A stretch of 12,511 nucleotides of DNA, taken from positions 1 through 12,511 of the forward strand of contig CALAST010000103.1 in the NCBI GenBank assembly GCA_937889225.1. The letters are read 5' to 3'. Every line of letters begins with the position of its first letter. The first letter of the stretch is position 1. This DNA comes from an uncultured Lachnobacterium sp. GTDB lineage: Bacteria > Bacillota > Clostridia > Lachnospirales > Lachnospiraceae. The translations under genes were made by a program, and so were the position numbers. The notes under the pieces are model-generated. The model was not told the origin of the DNA and searched no databases. It saw nothing but the letters and a program-made list of their open reading frames with translations. Shown one piece after another: positions 12,510 to 12,511 of the stretch.

Positions 12510-12511
12510 TT

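Overview
The window is AT-rich and looks like a chromosomal piece of a low-GC, spore-forming Firmicute, most probably a Clostridia/Lachnospiraceae-type anaerobe. This rests on a SpoIID/LytB protein, a T-box leader in front of pheST, strong AGGAG ribosome binding sites, a Firmicute-style type I toxin locus, and stand-alone c-di-GMP and chemotaxis-type signalling genes. No insertion sequence, phage gene, tRNA, rRNA or CRISPR array is visible.

Left end (1-620): a gene-poor stretch holding what I read as a type I toxin-antitoxin locus. A 39-codon hydrophobic peptide lies on the minus strand (229-348) behind a perfect TTGACA-N17-TATAAT promoter. Its long leader sequesters the Shine-Dalgarno sequence. 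A convergent plus-strand RNA (about 101-255) ends in a hairpin that overlaps the end of the toxin gene. A split inverted repeat joins the toxin mRNA 5' end to sequence beyond its 3' end.

Aromatic block (548-8815): tyrA (prephenate dehydrogenase with ACT domain) is on the plus strand, convergent with a minus-strand series. Read in the direction of transcription, that series is a Phe-specific T-box leader, pheS, pheT, an intercistronic hairpin, queA, a gap with a 7-codon leader ORF, a PilZ-domain protein and aroA (EPSP synthase). Aromatic amino acid synthesis, phenylalanyl-tRNA charging and queuosine tRNA modification therefore sit together. The PilZ (c-di-GMP receptor) gene is only a few bases from aroA.

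Right part (8824-12511): a membrane-anchored SpoIID/LytB-domain protein on the minus strand is followed by an approximately 310-nt structured non-coding RNA with its own promoter and terminator. I could not identify the RNA with certainty; a raiA-motif RNA is my best guess and 6S RNA the alternative. Divergent from it is a two-gene operon: a single-domain CheY-like response regulator and a 304-residue protein with four GspE-N/MshEN-like repeats followed by a CheX-like domain. The last 50 bases probably hold the 3' end of a convergent minus-strand gene.

The most interesting points are the toxin locus with its 5'-3' mRNA complementarity, the structured RNA, and the unusual repeat-CheX protein paired with CheY.
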